Source: RUG12395 sp045541735 (lineage in GTDB: Bacteria > Bacillota > Clostridia > Oscillospirales > CAG-272). From it: DNA of 25,363 nt. The stretch's first letter is position 1, and each line of letters starts with the position of its first letter. Positions 5,612 through 14,926 of the stretch are shown here, piece by piece. Position numbers and translations under genes: made by a program. Location: the NCBI GenBank assembly GCA_045541735.1, contig JAZQJQ010000157.1, positions 1 through 25,363 of the forward strand, in the 5' to 3' direction. Below the pieces are notes generated by a model, which saw only the letters and a program-made list of their open reading frames with translations, had not been told where the DNA came from and ran no database searches.

Positions 5612-7759
5612 ACAATCAGAAAAGAGGCCGAAGCGGCCATTGTAGCACGTACCGATATGTTGCGCGATACTTATCATCAAACCGATGTTTTCAAAAAGTG
5701 GCTTGGTTACCACAGAGTCCGTCGCCAGATGCTGAACTATATGCGCTCATACGTTAAAAACGAGAGGGGGGCATATACCAGCCGACTGCGCCGCGCTTAT
5801 GCGGAGGCGGATATACTTTACAATATGGCACCCGTTGTGAATGACGGTGAGCTTATCGTTGGTCTGCCAGACCATTCTCCTCTTACTCCCGAGGAAACTG
5901 CAGAGTATCAGGAGCTTGAAAAGATAATGAAGGCCGCACCGGACACCGGCCGTCTCACCTCCGGACATATGGCACTTGATTTTGAGAAGCTTGTCAAGGT
6001 CGGTGTTTCAGGACTTCTCAAGGAAGTAAGAGAGCGCCGTGCGGCGCTCGATATGAACGTGCCTGAAAATCTGTCTAAAGACGAATTCTATGACGGATGC
6101 GAGGAAGAGCTTAAGGCGCTTCTCGATCTTGCGCACCGTTATCAGGCATACGTTGCCGAGCTTGCGGAAAAGACGGAGGATCCCGTTCGCCGCGAAGAGC
6201 TTAACACTATTGCGGAAAACCTTAAGGTCGTTCCCGAATTTCCCGCGCAGACCTTCCATCAGGGTCTTCAAACTATCCATTTCTATATCTTCAGCTTGTG
6301 GGAGCTTTATTACTTCGGCAGAGTTGACAGGTACCTTTATCCGCTCTATAAGGCAGATCTTGAGGCTGGCCGTATTACTTATGAAAAGGCTGTTGAGCTT
6401 TATGCTTGCTTTATGCTTTTGCCCGAAGCGTACATTCTTCCTAACGTAGCGTTTGACGCTATGCTCGGCGGCAGGGACAGAGAGGGTAATCTCGTTGAGA
6501 ATGACGTTACCTACGTTTGTCTTGATGCTATCAGATTTGCGCACAGCGCAAACGGCAAGGTCACGCTTTCCGTTTGCAAGGAAACCTCCGAAAAGCTTCT
6601 GCGCCGTGCAATACAGACAAATGCGGCGGGACTTGCCCAGCCTGCGATATTCAATGACGACCTTATTATTGAATCCTTCCTTTCCTACGGCGTTGATATC
6701 GAGGATGCAAGAGACTACTGCAACACCGGCTGCGCCGAGGTAACTCCCTGCGGTGCTTCGGGTTGTTACGTTGTTGCGCCTTATCACAATCTGATGCAGT
6801 ATTTCCTCGATACGATGGAAAGCTCTCCCGAGGGAGAAACAGAGGAAGCATTCTTAAAGAGATTCGAAGCTCACGTCCGCAAGAACATTTTTGAACAGAA
6901 TCTTATGCTCAACCGCCGTATGCTTGAGCGTTCCCGCGTAGGCTGTGACACTATGCGTGCATGCTGCCTTGTTCATGACTGCCTCGAAACGGGCCGTTCC
7001 ATCGACGAGGGCGGTGCAAAATATAACTTTACCGAGCCCAACTTCCTTGCGTTCGGAAGCGTTATCGACTCTATACGCGTACTTCGCGAGCTTGTTTTCT
7101 CCGGCGAATACACTATGCGCGAATTTCTTGCTATCCTTAAAGAGGACTACAAGGATAACGAGCCTCTCCGCCAGCGTATCATAAACAGAATTCCGCACTT
7201 TGGTACCAATGAGGAGTCTACCGACAGAATAGCGGCTGAATTCTCCGAAATGCTTGTCCGTTGCTGTACCGGCATAACTAATTACAGAGGCGAAAAATCT
7301 CTCATTCCCGGTGTGTTCTCTTACGTTGTGCACTCCAAGTTCGGTCTCCAGACGGGTGCATCCCCCGACGGAAGACACGCGGGTTATCCTCTTTCCTCCG
7401 GCTCCAGCCCCGTTCAGGGAAGGGAGATAAACGGCCCTACCGCGGCACTTCTTTCCAACACTGCGTGGTCACATAAGGAGTACCTCGGCGGCGTTGCCAT
7501 AAACGTGAAGTTCTCCGAGGGACAAATGAGCGGTGAAAACGAGGACAGAATGGTGGACTATATCCGCGTATTCCTTGAAAGAGGCGGATATCAGCTTCAG
7601 TTCAACTGTGTTGATACCAAAACCCTGCTTGCGGCTCAGGAGGATCCGGAAAAGTATTCCGATCTGCTTGTAAGAGTAGGCGGATTCTCCGCGTACTTCT
7701 GTAAGCTTCCCAAGTATATGCAGCAGGAGATAATAGACAGAAATGCTCACAACTTCTGA
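5609..7759 (+). CDS. Glycyl radical enzyme 1 (eliminase/dehydratase-like, substrate unknown)
   Basis: This 716-residue enzyme has the complete GRE plan. The thiyl-radical Cys375 lies in Asn-Thr-Gly-Cys-Ala-Glu-Val-Thr-Pro-Cys-Gly; the Cys-x-Glu pair (Glu377) is typical of the eliminase branch (glycerol, propanediol, choline and hydroxyproline enzymes). The radical Gly692 lies in Arg-Val-Gly-Gly-Phe-Ser-Ala-Tyr-Phe, followed by the usual Gln-Gln-Glu-Ile-Ile. Gly119-His120...Asp124-Phe-Glu-Lys and Thr-Gly-Ala-Ser-Pro-Asp-Gly-Arg (about 582-589) are further family motifs. These enzymes cleave C-O, C-N or C-S bonds by radical chemistry and are killed by oxygen. The Val-Thr-Pro-Cys-Gly tail and Arg-Val-Gly-Gly loop fit no characterised class that I know. 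The start is ATG 5609; an upstream in-frame TTG (5567) lacks a ribosome site. The gene overlaps its activase by 17 bases. Confidence 0.85.
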   Translation: MTIRKEAEAAIVARTDMLRDTYHQTDVFKKWLGYHRVRRQMLNYMRSYVKNERGAYTSRLRRAYAEADILYNMAPVVNDGELIVGLPDHSPLTPEETAEYQELEKIMKAAPDTGRLTSGHMALDFEKLVKVGVSGLLKEVRERRAALDMNVPENLSKDEFYDGCEEELKALLDLAHRYQAYVAELAEKTEDPVRREELNTIAENLKVVPEFPAQTFHQGLQTIHFYIFSLWELYYFGRVDRYLYPLYKADLEAGRITYEKAVELYACFMLLPEAYILPNVAFDAMLGGRDREGNLVENDVTYVCLDAIRFAHSANGKVTLSVCKETSEKLLRRAIQTNAAGLAQPAIFNDDLIIESFLSYGVDIEDARDYCNTGCAEVTPCGASGCYVVAPYHNLMQYFLDTMESSPEGETEEAFLKRFEAHVRKNIFEQNLMLNRRMLERSRVGCDTMRACCLVHDCLETGRSIDEGGAKYNFTEPNFLAFGSVIDSIRVLRELVFSGEYTMREFLAILKEDYKDNEPLRQRIINRIPHFGTNEESTDRIAAEFSEMLVRCCTGITNYRGEKSLIPGVFSYVVHSKFGLQTGASPDGRHAGYPLSSGSSPVQGREINGPTAALLSNTAWSHKEYLGGVAINVKFSEGQMSGENEDRMVDYIRVFLERGGYQLQFNCVDTKTLLAAQEDPEKYSDLLVRVGGFSAYFCKLPKYMQQEIIDRNAHNF

Positions 7760-8654
7760 TAAAGAGCCTGTCGGCATAATTACGGGAGTACAGCGTTTTT
7801 CAATTCACGACGGTCCGGGTATACGGACCATCGTGTTTTTAAAGGGGTGTCCTCTGAAATGCCGTTGGTGCCATAACCCCGAAACACAGCGATATTCCCC
7901 CGAGTTGCTTATAACCTTTGAAAAATGTATCGGCTGCGGGGCTTGCGCGAGGGTGTGTAAAAATCATATAATAAAAGACGGGGTGCATACAGTAGACCGC
8001 GAAAAATGCACCTCTTGCGGCAGGTGCGTTGCTGCCTGCCCTTCGGCACTTGAGCTTTCGGGCAAGAGTGTAACGGTGGATGAAGCGCTAAAGCCCGTGA
8101 TTGACGACAGAATATTTTACCGCGAAGAGGGCGGACTGACGCTAAGTGGAGGGGAACCGCTTGCGCAGGGTGAGTTTGCCGTTGCTGTGCTTAAGCGTGC
8201 AAAGGAGCTTGGAATCAATACTGCGGTAGAAACCTGCGGTATGTGCCACAGCGATGTTTTGCTGCGCGCGGCAGAGCACACTGATTTGTTTCTTTACGAT
8301 GTGAAGGGAACGGACAGCGAGCGCCACAGAGAATTTACAGGTGCTGACAATTATGTAATCCTGAAGAATTTAGCTCTTCTCTCAACTATCGGTGCAAACG
8401 TAATTTTGCGCATCCCTGTTATACCCGGAGTAAATGACAGGGCAGAGCATTTTGCCTCCGTCGGTAAGATAGCAGATGAGAATACCGCGGTCCGTTCCGT
8501 TGAGGTACTGCCTTATCACCGCGCGGGGAATCCCAAATATGCTCGTGTTGGACTCTCTGCTGTGGAATTTCGCGTTCCCGACCGCGCTGAATCGGAAGAG
8601 TATGTAAAGCTTATAGCTGAACATACATCAAAACCCGTAAAACTAAAGGTCTGA
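7743..8654 (+). CDS. Glycyl radical enzyme activating protein 1 (radical SAM)
   Basis: This cytoplasmic iron-sulfur enzyme would use S-adenosylmethionine to put the radical on Gly692 of GRE1. Of 303 residues, 17-34 include the activase signature Ile-His-Asp-Gly-Pro-Gly-Ile-Arg-Thr. The radical SAM cluster is Cys36-x3-Cys40-x2-Cys43. Two ferredoxin-type 4Fe-4S sites follow (Cys62/65/68/72 and Cys89/92/95/99), a feature of activases for eliminase-type GREs and not of the plain pyruvate formate-lyase activase. Ser-Gly-Gly-Glu-Pro (135-139) binds SAM. The ATG lies inside the end of the GRE1 gene, with AGGAG 13 bases upstream, so translation is probably coupled. Confidence 0.9.
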   Translation: MLTTSDKEPVGIITGVQRFSIHDGPGIRTIVFLKGCPLKCRWCHNPETQRYSPELLITFEKCIGCGACARVCKNHIIKDGVHTVDREKCTSCGRCVAACPSALELSGKSVTVDEALKPVIDDRIFYREEGGLTLSGGEPLAQGEFAVAVLKRAKELGINTAVETCGMCHSDVLLRAAEHTDLFLYDVKGTDSERHREFTGADNYVILKNLALLSTIGANVILRIPVIPGVNDRAEHFASVGKIADENTAVRSVEVLPYHRAGNPKYARVGLSAVEFRVPDRAESEEYVKLIAEHTSKPVKLKV

Positions 8655-8670
8655 CGGCATTGCCGTTGTT
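8654..8670 (+). repeat. Small intercistronic hairpin
   Basis: ACGGC (8654-8658) and GCCGT (8662-8666) form a 5-bp stem with loop ATT, then TGTT. It is too weak for full termination but could reduce transcription into the giant surface gene. Confidence 0.3.
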
Positions 8671-8685
8671 GGAAAGGATATCAAA

Positions 8686-11600
8686 ATGATTTTGAATAAA
8701 AACAGATTCCTCTCGATTCTTTTGGCTCTTGTAATGGCTTTTTCTGTTTTTCCGTTCGCGGTTGCCGCGGATGAGAAGACAGTATTTGTAAGCGCATCTA
8801 AAGGAAGCGACAGTGCTGAGGGTAGCGAGAATTTACCGTTCAAGACCATTGACAGAGCGCTTCGCGAATTAAAGGATGGCGGTACTCTGGTTTTAACGGA
8901 CAGATATGAATTTAAAGATCCTACAGTCACCGTTTCAGATGTTCCGGTGTATAATGCGCCGAAATATGACGGAAACGTGACCGTGACATCGGTATACGGC
9001 GGCAAAGACTGGCGTCAGTCGGGTGCAGAGCTTGTATTCACTCAGAAGACCGCGCTCTCCCTCGGCGGCAATACGGTATTTGATAAGATAACCGTTTCAA
9101 GCGCAGGGGAAGAGGTATACTTTATTGCCAATTTTAAAGAGCTTTCCTTTGGTGGCGGCTTTGTTTCTGTTAATTCGAGCGGAACAGATAAATTTCTTTA
9201 CGCGGTGGGCGGTTATTTTGCACCGCAAGACATGAATATGAATGCGAAACTTGATCCGCATATTACAGTAAACGGCGGCTCTTTTAAGCGCATAATCGGC
9301 TTTTCCATGTATACCGGTAAAGGCACGTATACCTTTTCCGGTACCTCGTACATAACGGTAAACGGCGGTGAGATCGACAGAGTTTACGGCGCATCTGTTG
9401 TAAATCACTACAGCGGAAGTCTTGAATTTGTTATGACGGGCGGAAATATCGGCGAGATAAATTCGGGCGGAGATGCCTCGCGTCGCCTTAACGGCTCCGC
9501 GCTCGTATTCATCGGTGGCGGTACGGTTGGCACCCTTAACGTAAATAACGTTGTTGGAAATGCCGCGATAGTTCTCGACGGCGGCAGGATAACCGGTAAA
9601 TGCTCCGTTATTTCCGCAAATGAGGAGATAAGCTATCTTTCTCAGTTCAGTATCAAGCGCGTTTGTTATAATTCGGATGAATTCACCGAAGCCTTTGCAA
9701 AGGGATTTTCCGGCGCAAAGGAGTATGTAGGATATAAGGATTACAAAAGTCTTGATATAAGCGATATTCTTCCTTATGCAAAGCTTTCCGATATAAGCGT
9801 TCCCGAGGAGATAATCGAGCCCCAGACGGTATTCGTAAGCTCTTATAAGGGAAAGGATACGAATGAAGGAACCGAAAACGCACCATTTAAAACACTTACT
9901 AAGGCAATAGATTTCATTAAGTACTCCGGCGGTTACATAGTTATAACTGACAAATACACTATGGGAGAGGGAATGGTGACGGTGGACGGAATACCGTGGT
10001 ATACCGCGCCCGCATCCTTCAGACCTATCATTATAACTTCGGTTTACGGCGGAAAGGACTACCGTGCCATCGGCGCGGCACTCCATTTTCCGCAAAAGTC
10101 AGCATATCTTCTTGGTGGCGCAACGGAATTTGCGGATGTTGTTATAACATCCGATGCATCTGACGTATATATTGCGGGATGCTTCAATGACCTGACCTTC
10201 GGCGAGGGCTTTACTGCAAAGCATGCAAAGGGAGGCGGACGTTTCCTTTACGCAATTGGCGGATATTTTGCACCCGATAAGAATTCCTATCCGGACGATC
10301 TTGATTCTCACGTTACCATAAACGGTGGAAGCTTTAAGAAGGTAATAGGCTTTACCCACGTCAAGGGTATGACCACTTATACCTTTACGGGTACATCATA
10401 TATAACCGTAAACGGCGGACAGATAGAGCAGCTTTACGGTGCATCCAATTATAATCACTATTCGGGCAGTACGGTTATTGAGGTAAACGGCGGACAGATA
10501 GGCGAGCTTTGTGCGGCCGGTGACGCTACTCGCCGTCTTGACGGAAGCGCGGATATCACGCTTAACGGTGGTAGCATATCTGCTGTAACGCTTAATAACA
10601 CCATTGGTGATACGAACCTTGTGCTCAATAACGCAAAGGTTGTTAACATTACAAATTCTTACGCAAGTGATGCAATAAAGGAGCTTGCTACGGGAAGTAA
10701 GATAAAGCTTTCATACAACTCTGTTGTGTACAGCGCAGACTGGGTGTCCCGTTTCTACTTCTTTACTGACGTAAGTACATTTGGTACCGTTTACGTAAAA
10801 ACGGGCGCAAACGGCGACGGTAAGTCTGAGGAAACACCCACGGGGAGCCTAAAAAAGGCAATGGAAGTAATAGCCGACGGCGGAGGTTACGTAATTATTA
10901 TGGGTGAGTTTACCGCACCCGGATTTAGCGAGCCTAAGCACAGCGGCGCTATCGTAATTAAGGGGGGCGAAAACGGCAAGCTTACCATAAATGGTGCGTA
11001 CGAGCTTTCGGGCGCTACTACGTTTGAGTCCCTTAAAATGGACGGAACCTGTGATTTCTATGCTGGTGGCAACAAGGTGACCTTTGGAAAGGGACTTGAA
11101 GTATCCGGAGAATTCAACGTGTTTGGCGGCAGACGTTCTTCCGCTTTGAAGAACGGAGCCAAGGGCGAGGTCGTAATCGAAAGCGGTACGTTTAACGAGG
11201 TTTGCGGTATAGGCGGCGGAGACAGCTCCGTTACCTATAAGAGTGCGAACGTATCTGTTACCGGCGGAAAGGTTAATACCCTCTGCGGTGCAACGAGAGG
11301 TGACGGAATTACCGAGAATGTCACGATAGCGATAACGGGCGGTGAGGTATCTAAAATAATTACTGTCGGTAACGGTGGCAAGGTTAATGCGGCAAGCATA
11401 GATATTTCCGGCGGATCTGTTTCAAACGTGGAATTTGCGCGAGTAAACGGAACCTCGGTGCTCAGATATAACGGCGGATTTATCGGCGACGTTTCGTTGA
11501 ATTCCGTAAATGGAGATAAGCTTTTTAAATATGACTCCGAAAAAACAGACGCGAAGACCGTTGACAAGTTGAAGGCAGTCTTCGGTAACGGCACTGTGGA

Positions 11601-14007
11601 GCGCGTTATCTTTGTGCGCGACGGCGGTAAGGGAAACGGAAGCTCGGCGGCGCTTGCTGCGGGTAGTCTTGCAGAAGCGTTTACAACTCTCGGCGACGGC
11701 GGCGGATACGTTGTTATAGTTGGAACGGTTACTGTTTCAGATATTCTTGATTTGCCAAAGTCAAAGGGCTCGTTTACGCTCACTTCGGTTTATGACGGTA
11801 TAGATTATGCAAAAAGCGCAGGCGCAAAACTTATTATTGGTGCAAACGTCGCGTTCAACTGCGACATAACTCTCGAAAAGCTTACCGTGGAATCCACGGC
11901 TGACGGAGTTGCGTTCGTTTTCAACGGTTACGATGCCGTGATAGGCGAAGGTGTTGAATGTACGCGCCTCCCCTCTGTTTCCGTGTACGTTGACCTTATA
12001 GCAGGCTCTGATGGTAATGACGGATACGGATCCGATCTTACCGTAAACAGCGGCAAGTGGAACTCCGTTACGGGTGGAAACACCGCGCGCGCAAAGCACA
12101 ATGGAGTTAAGTTCAATACCGTTATAAACGGTGGAGAATTTCATGGTCATGTAGTTGCGGCAGGCAGAGGCGACCAGCAGGGAAGCGCAAGCCTGACGGT
12201 TAACGGAGGTACTCTTTTTGCGGGAGCCTTCGGTACAAACGCAGCTGCTGCGGGAGAGGGATTTACCGGTAATATCAACTTTACCCTCAACGGTGGTACT
12301 TTCTATTGCAAGGTAGCGCTCGGTACTTCCCGTTTGTGCACAGTTAACGGAAAGTTCAATCTTGCTCTCAATGGCGGCGATTACGTTCATCTTACAGATA
12401 TTGACGGCGACGAGCTGTTTAACGGAGATACCGTATCTACCATTACCGTCAGCGAAAGCTTTGATATCTCCAAGGCGATAAGCGGTAAGCTTACATACAC
12501 CAATCCCATAGACAGAGCCGCAGACCCCAGAGCAATACTTGTAGACGGAATGTATTATTACGTATATACTACGGGCTCTGCACTTGCTGTATATAAGGCA
12601 GCAAATCTTCCCGACCTTGGCTATTCTGCACCCGAAAGAGTGTGGAATGCAAAGGACCCCGCAGTTTCCGCGGCTTTGGAGGGAAGAGATGAGAATATTT
12701 GGCCCACGGAGCTTCAGTACTTCTCCGCAGAGGACTTCGGTGCGGAGTACGAAGGATATTACCATCTGTTTTCCACGTATAAGCCTTCTGTGAGCGACAG
12801 CGGATACGTTGACGGAGAAAACCGCCGAAGCTACCTCCTTAAGAGTGCAACAAACGACTTGCAGGGAGCTTGGATCAATCCTGAGACAGGAGAAGAGAAT
12901 ATTCCCGTAAGACTTGTGCACGATTCGGATCCTAACGTGAATTTTGCGGAATGGACTGCAGGTCAGTCGGTGTTCCGATACAATGGAAAAGTATATTCCC
13001 TTTGGGTAGAACAGCGAGGAAGAGGCACGGACGATTTCAAGCAAATAGCACGTCTTGCCGAAATGAAGAATCCTTGGACACTTACGGGACCGATACTGGA
13101 TCTCATTATTCCCGAACTGACCCGCGAGCGAGAGGGTTACGGTTACAGCTCTGCACAGGGAATATGGTATCCCGCAGTAATAGAGGGTCTTACGCCCATG
13201 GTGACAGATAATAACGAGCTTTTCGTTGTGTACGCATCTAGCGGATATTGGACACCCGGCTACAACCTCGGACAGATGACCTTCAAGGGCGGAGATCTTT
13301 TCGACATAAATAACTGGGTAAAGAAGCCTGAATCCATATTCAAAAAGAACTCCGAGCTATGCGGAGTTGGCGGACCTAACCTTGTGACTTCTCCCGACGG
13401 TCAGACGAAATACCTGCTCTATCACGCATATTTCGGATCCGATACCTCGGGATACCGATATTGCTTTATGGAGCCTTACACACTTGATTCCGAGGGCTTC
13501 CATGTGGGACAGAATTACTCTCCCTCGCCTCTCATCACTTCCTTTGAAGTGGATATCAACTCAACACCTGTTTATAAGAAGATAGGCGGTTTTGATAACT
13601 GGGACGGTAATTTCCTTTACGTTGAAGAGGGGTATACCGTAAGAAAGGCTGATGCAGACAAGCTTGATATAAAGCTGTTTGGCGGTTCATCTTACGATAA
13701 GAGCTGCGGCGACATATCCTACAGCTATTCCGTGAACGGTACTGACTTCACGGACGGTCTTCCCTCTGCTGATGGTACCTATACCGTAAAAGCGGTGCTC
13801 AGTGGCAATTACGCCTACAACGGACTTGGCGGCGTATTTACGCTGACTGTTGATAAAAACGCACCCGAGAATCCCATAGGCGGCGATATCGGCGGAGATA
13901 TCACATCTGACGGCAATTCTGTTGTTCTTATCATTTGCATATGCACTGCAGGCTTGCTGTTCGGAGCGGCGGTATTGATAATTCTCAGAAAACGAAAAGT
14001 CAAATAA
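8686..14007 (+). CDS. Giant secreted surface protein: four beta-helix units plus a GH43-like domain, membrane-anchored
   Basis: The 1773-residue product has a signal peptide (about 1-27). Four related units start near 31, 380, 699 and 972. The first two open with Thr-Val-Phe-Val-Ser and Pro-Phe-Lys-Thr, all four have a Gly-Gly-Thr/Tyr turn, and many short Val-Asn-Gly-Gly rungs suggest right-handed beta-helices of the pectate-lyase type. Residues about 1268-1625 resemble glycoside hydrolase family 43: Ala-Asp1280-Pro-Arg near the start (base), Ile-Trp-Pro-Thr-Glu-Leu, Asn-Pro-Trp-Thr-Leu-Thr-Gly-Pro, and Ile-Glu1500-Gly (candidate acid). An Ig-like domain (about 1640-1725), a membrane helix (about 1740-1766) and a basic tail Arg-Lys-Arg-Lys-Val-Lys end it; there is no LPxTG. 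AAAGGA lies 7 bases before the ATG. Only 31 bases separate it from the activase, so it is probably in the GRE1 operon. Arabinan- or xylan-like side chains are a guess. Confidence 0.75.
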   Translation: MILNKNRFLSILLALVMAFSVFPFAVAADEKTVFVSASKGSDSAEGSENLPFKTIDRALRELKDGGTLVLTDRYEFKDPTVTVSDVPVYNAPKYDGNVTVTSVYGGKDWRQSGAELVFTQKTALSLGGNTVFDKITVSSAGEEVYFIANFKELSFGGGFVSVNSSGTDKFLYAVGGYFAPQDMNMNAKLDPHITVNGGSFKRIIGFSMYTGKGTYTFSGTSYITVNGGEIDRVYGASVVNHYSGSLEFVMTGGNIGEINSGGDASRRLNGSALVFIGGGTVGTLNVNNVVGNAAIVLDGGRITGKCSVISANEEISYLSQFSIKRVCYNSDEFTEAFAKGFSGAKEYVGYKDYKSLDISDILPYAKLSDISVPEEIIEPQTVFVSSYKGKDTNEGTENAPFKTLTKAIDFIKYSGGYIVITDKYTMGEGMVTVDGIPWYTAPASFRPIIITSVYGGKDYRAIGAALHFPQKSAYLLGGATEFADVVITSDASDVYIAGCFNDLTFGEGFTAKHAKGGGRFLYAIGGYFAPDKNSYPDDLDSHVTINGGSFKKVIGFTHVKGMTTYTFTGTSYITVNGGQIEQLYGASNYNHYSGSTVIEVNGGQIGELCAAGDATRRLDGSADITLNGGSISAVTLNNTIGDTNLVLNNAKVVNITNSYASDAIKELATGSKIKLSYNSVVYSADWVSRFYFFTDVSTFGTVYVKTGANGDGKSEETPTGSLKKAMEVIADGGGYVIIMGEFTAPGFSEPKHSGAIVIKGGENGKLTINGAYELSGATTFESLKMDGTCDFYAGGNKVTFGKGLEVSGEFNVFGGRRSSALKNGAKGEVVIESGTFNEVCGIGGGDSSVTYKSANVSVTGGKVNTLCGATRGDGITENVTIAITGGEVSKIITVGNGGKVNAASIDISGGSVSNVEFARVNGTSVLRYNGGFIGDVSLNSVNGDKLFKYDSEKTDAKTVDKLKAVFGNGTVERVIFVRDGGKGNGSSAALAAGSLAEAFTTLGDGGGYVVIVGTVTVSDILDLPKSKGSFTLTSVYDGIDYAKSAGAKLIIGANVAFNCDITLEKLTVESTADGVAFVFNGYDAVIGEGVECTRLPSVSVYVDLIAGSDGNDGYGSDLTVNSGKWNSVTGGNTARAKHNGVKFNTVINGGEFHGHVVAAGRGDQQGSASLTVNGGTLFAGAFGTNAAAAGEGFTGNINFTLNGGTFYCKVALGTSRLCTVNGKFNLALNGGDYVHLTDIDGDELFNGDTVSTITVSESFDISKAISGKLTYTNPIDRAADPRAILVDGMYYYVYTTGSALAVYKAANLPDLGYSAPERVWNAKDPAVSAALEGRDENIWPTELQYFSAEDFGAEYEGYYHLFSTYKPSVSDSGYVDGENRRSYLLKSATNDLQGAWINPETGEENIPVRLVHDSDPNVNFAEWTAGQSVFRYNGKVYSLWVEQRGRGTDDFKQIARLAEMKNPWTLTGPILDLIIPELTREREGYGYSSAQGIWYPAVIEGLTPMVTDNNELFVVYASSGYWTPGYNLGQMTFKGGDLFDINNWVKKPESIFKKNSELCGVGGPNLVTSPDGQTKYLLYHAYFGSDTSGYRYCFMEPYTLDSEGFHVGQNYSPSPLITSFEVDINSTPVYKKIGGFDNWDGNFLYVEEGYTVRKADADKLDIKLFGGSSYDKSCGDISYSYSVNGTDFTDGLPSADGTYTVKAVLSGNYAYNGLGGVFTLTVDKNAPENPIGGDIGGDITSDGNSVVLIICICTAGLLFGAAVLIILRKRKVK

Positions 14008-14010
14008 AAA

Positions 14011-14048
14011 ACATTGGGCACACTCGTTGAGTGTGCCCAATGTATTTT
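14011..14048. terminator. Bidirectional terminator between surface gene and araC-family gene
   Basis: A perfect 15-bp stem pairs 14011-14025 with 14029-14043 around loop GTT. The plus side continues ATTTTAG and the left flank is AAATAAAAA, so it can end both convergent genes. Confidence 0.9.
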
Positions 14049-14826
14049 AGTATATATTGATTCGTCTGTATTCAGTTGGGGTCATTCCCGTGCGTTGCTT
14101 GAAAAGCTTTGAAAAGTAGTATACAGATGAAAAGCCGCAAGCTTCCGATATCTCCGTAACCGATGAAGCGGTGGATTCCAGCATTGCGCGTGCGTGCTCA
14201 AGCTTTTTATGAATTATATACTGCTTTGCGCCCGTTTGGTAATAATGAGTGAAAAGTGTGGTGAAATATTTTTCACTTATTCCGCAAAGCTTTACAAGCT
14301 CGGATATTTTAATATCGGTGTCAAGAAAATGCTTTTCAATATGTTCTATTGCGGGTTGGAGCTTTTTTCGCTGTTCGGGGGAAACATAGTCGTTAAGCTC
14401 GTTTTTTTGTATGAGAGATATGATTTTGTAGATTTCGGAGAAGACATCGGCTCTGAATCCTGCATTTTGGTTTTTGTAAGAATTTACGGCGGAAAGCATA
14501 CAATCGCGTATTTTTGTTGTGTTTCTGTAATTGGCACCGAATGCGTCTTGCTCGGGCTTGTTTACTGTATGAAAGTTCACAACAAGGCAGGTGGACGGAC
14601 GCAGCGGTTCAAAATCGAATTCCACCCCCTGCGGAAGGTATAGAAAAGAGTTCGCCTCTGCAATTATAACGTTGTTGTTGGGATAGGTGTAACGCACTTC
14701 TCCGGTAAGAAAAAGAACAAAAGCGTGGCTGTTACGCGGTTTAAAACGTGTCAGGTGGAGGGAATTTAGCGAAAGCTTTGCGCACCATCGTATTCTGGAA
14801 ATTTGTATATTTTCGAAAAATTGCAT
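14047..14826 (-). CDS. AraC-family transcriptional regulator
   Basis: This 259-residue regulator has an N-terminal cupin-like ligand domain (about 10-135) and a C-terminal double helix-turn-helix (about 160-258). The helices include Ile-Ser-Glu-Leu-Val-Lys-Leu-Cys-Gly-Ile-Ser and Ile-Ser-Glu-Ala-Cys-Gly-Phe-Ser-Ser-Val-Tyr-Tyr-Phe-Ser-Lys-Leu-Phe, ending Gly-Met-Thr-Pro-Thr-Glu-Tyr-Arg-Arg. I chose the ATG at 14824-14826 because GGAG lies 6 bases upstream. An earlier in-frame ATG (14872-14874) directly follows the -10 of a consensus promoter, so it should not be on the transcript. The gene is divergent from the GRE2 operon and is the only AraC-type regulator in the window. It is therefore the best candidate to bind the shared element; ligand unknown. 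Confidence 0.85.
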   Translation of the reverse strand: MQFFENIQISRIRWCAKLSLNSLHLTRFKPRNSHAFVLFLTGEVRYTYPNNNVIIAEANSFLYLPQGVEFDFEPLRPSTCLVVNFHTVNKPEQDAFGANYRNTTKIRDCMLSAVNSYKNQNAGFRADVFSEIYKIISLIQKNELNDYVSPEQRKKLQPAIEHIEKHFLDTDIKISELVKLCGISEKYFTTLFTHYYQTGAKQYIIHKKLEHARAMLESTASSVTEISEACGFSSVYYFSKLFKQRTGMTPTEYRRINIY

Positions 14827-14875
14827 AATCTTCTCCGGTATTGCAGTTGCTTGATTGTTTAAGTTTGTATACATA

Positions 14876-14904
14876 ATTTTAAAGCACCTTAAAAATATTG
14901 TCAA
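14876..14904 (-). promoter_or_regulatory. Promoter of the AraC-family gene
   Basis: On the minus strand TTGACA (14899-14904) is followed after exactly 17 bp by TAAAAT (14876-14881). The expected start of transcription is near 14869, about 43 bases before the chosen ATG. Confidence 0.65.
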
Positions 14905-14910
14905 TATTTT
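14892..14910. promoter_or_regulatory. Perfect 9-bp palindrome over the araC-family -35 (candidate operator)
   Basis: AAAATATTG (14892-14900) and CAATATTTT (14902-14910) are exact inverted repeats around one T and cover the -35 box of the regulator's promoter. It may serve autoregulation or a second, dimeric repressor. Confidence 0.55.
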
Positions 14911-14926
14911 CTCGTTAATTACAGTT

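Noticed and set aside
7647..7657. CGGAAAAGTAT, matching the start of the shared regulatory element
   Set aside because: It is inside the GRE1 coding region, encodes family residues, matches only the first 11 bases and has no promoter after it.
9097..13044. Long minus-strand reading frames opposite the giant surface gene
   Set aside because: They are shadows of a repetitive Gly/Val/Thr-rich gene; no ribosome sites or recognisable domains.
14872..14904. Earlier starts for the AraC-family gene (TTG 14904, ATG 14874)
   Set aside because: The TTG is part of a consensus -35 and the ATG directly follows the -10; the ATG at 14826 has a well-placed GGAG.
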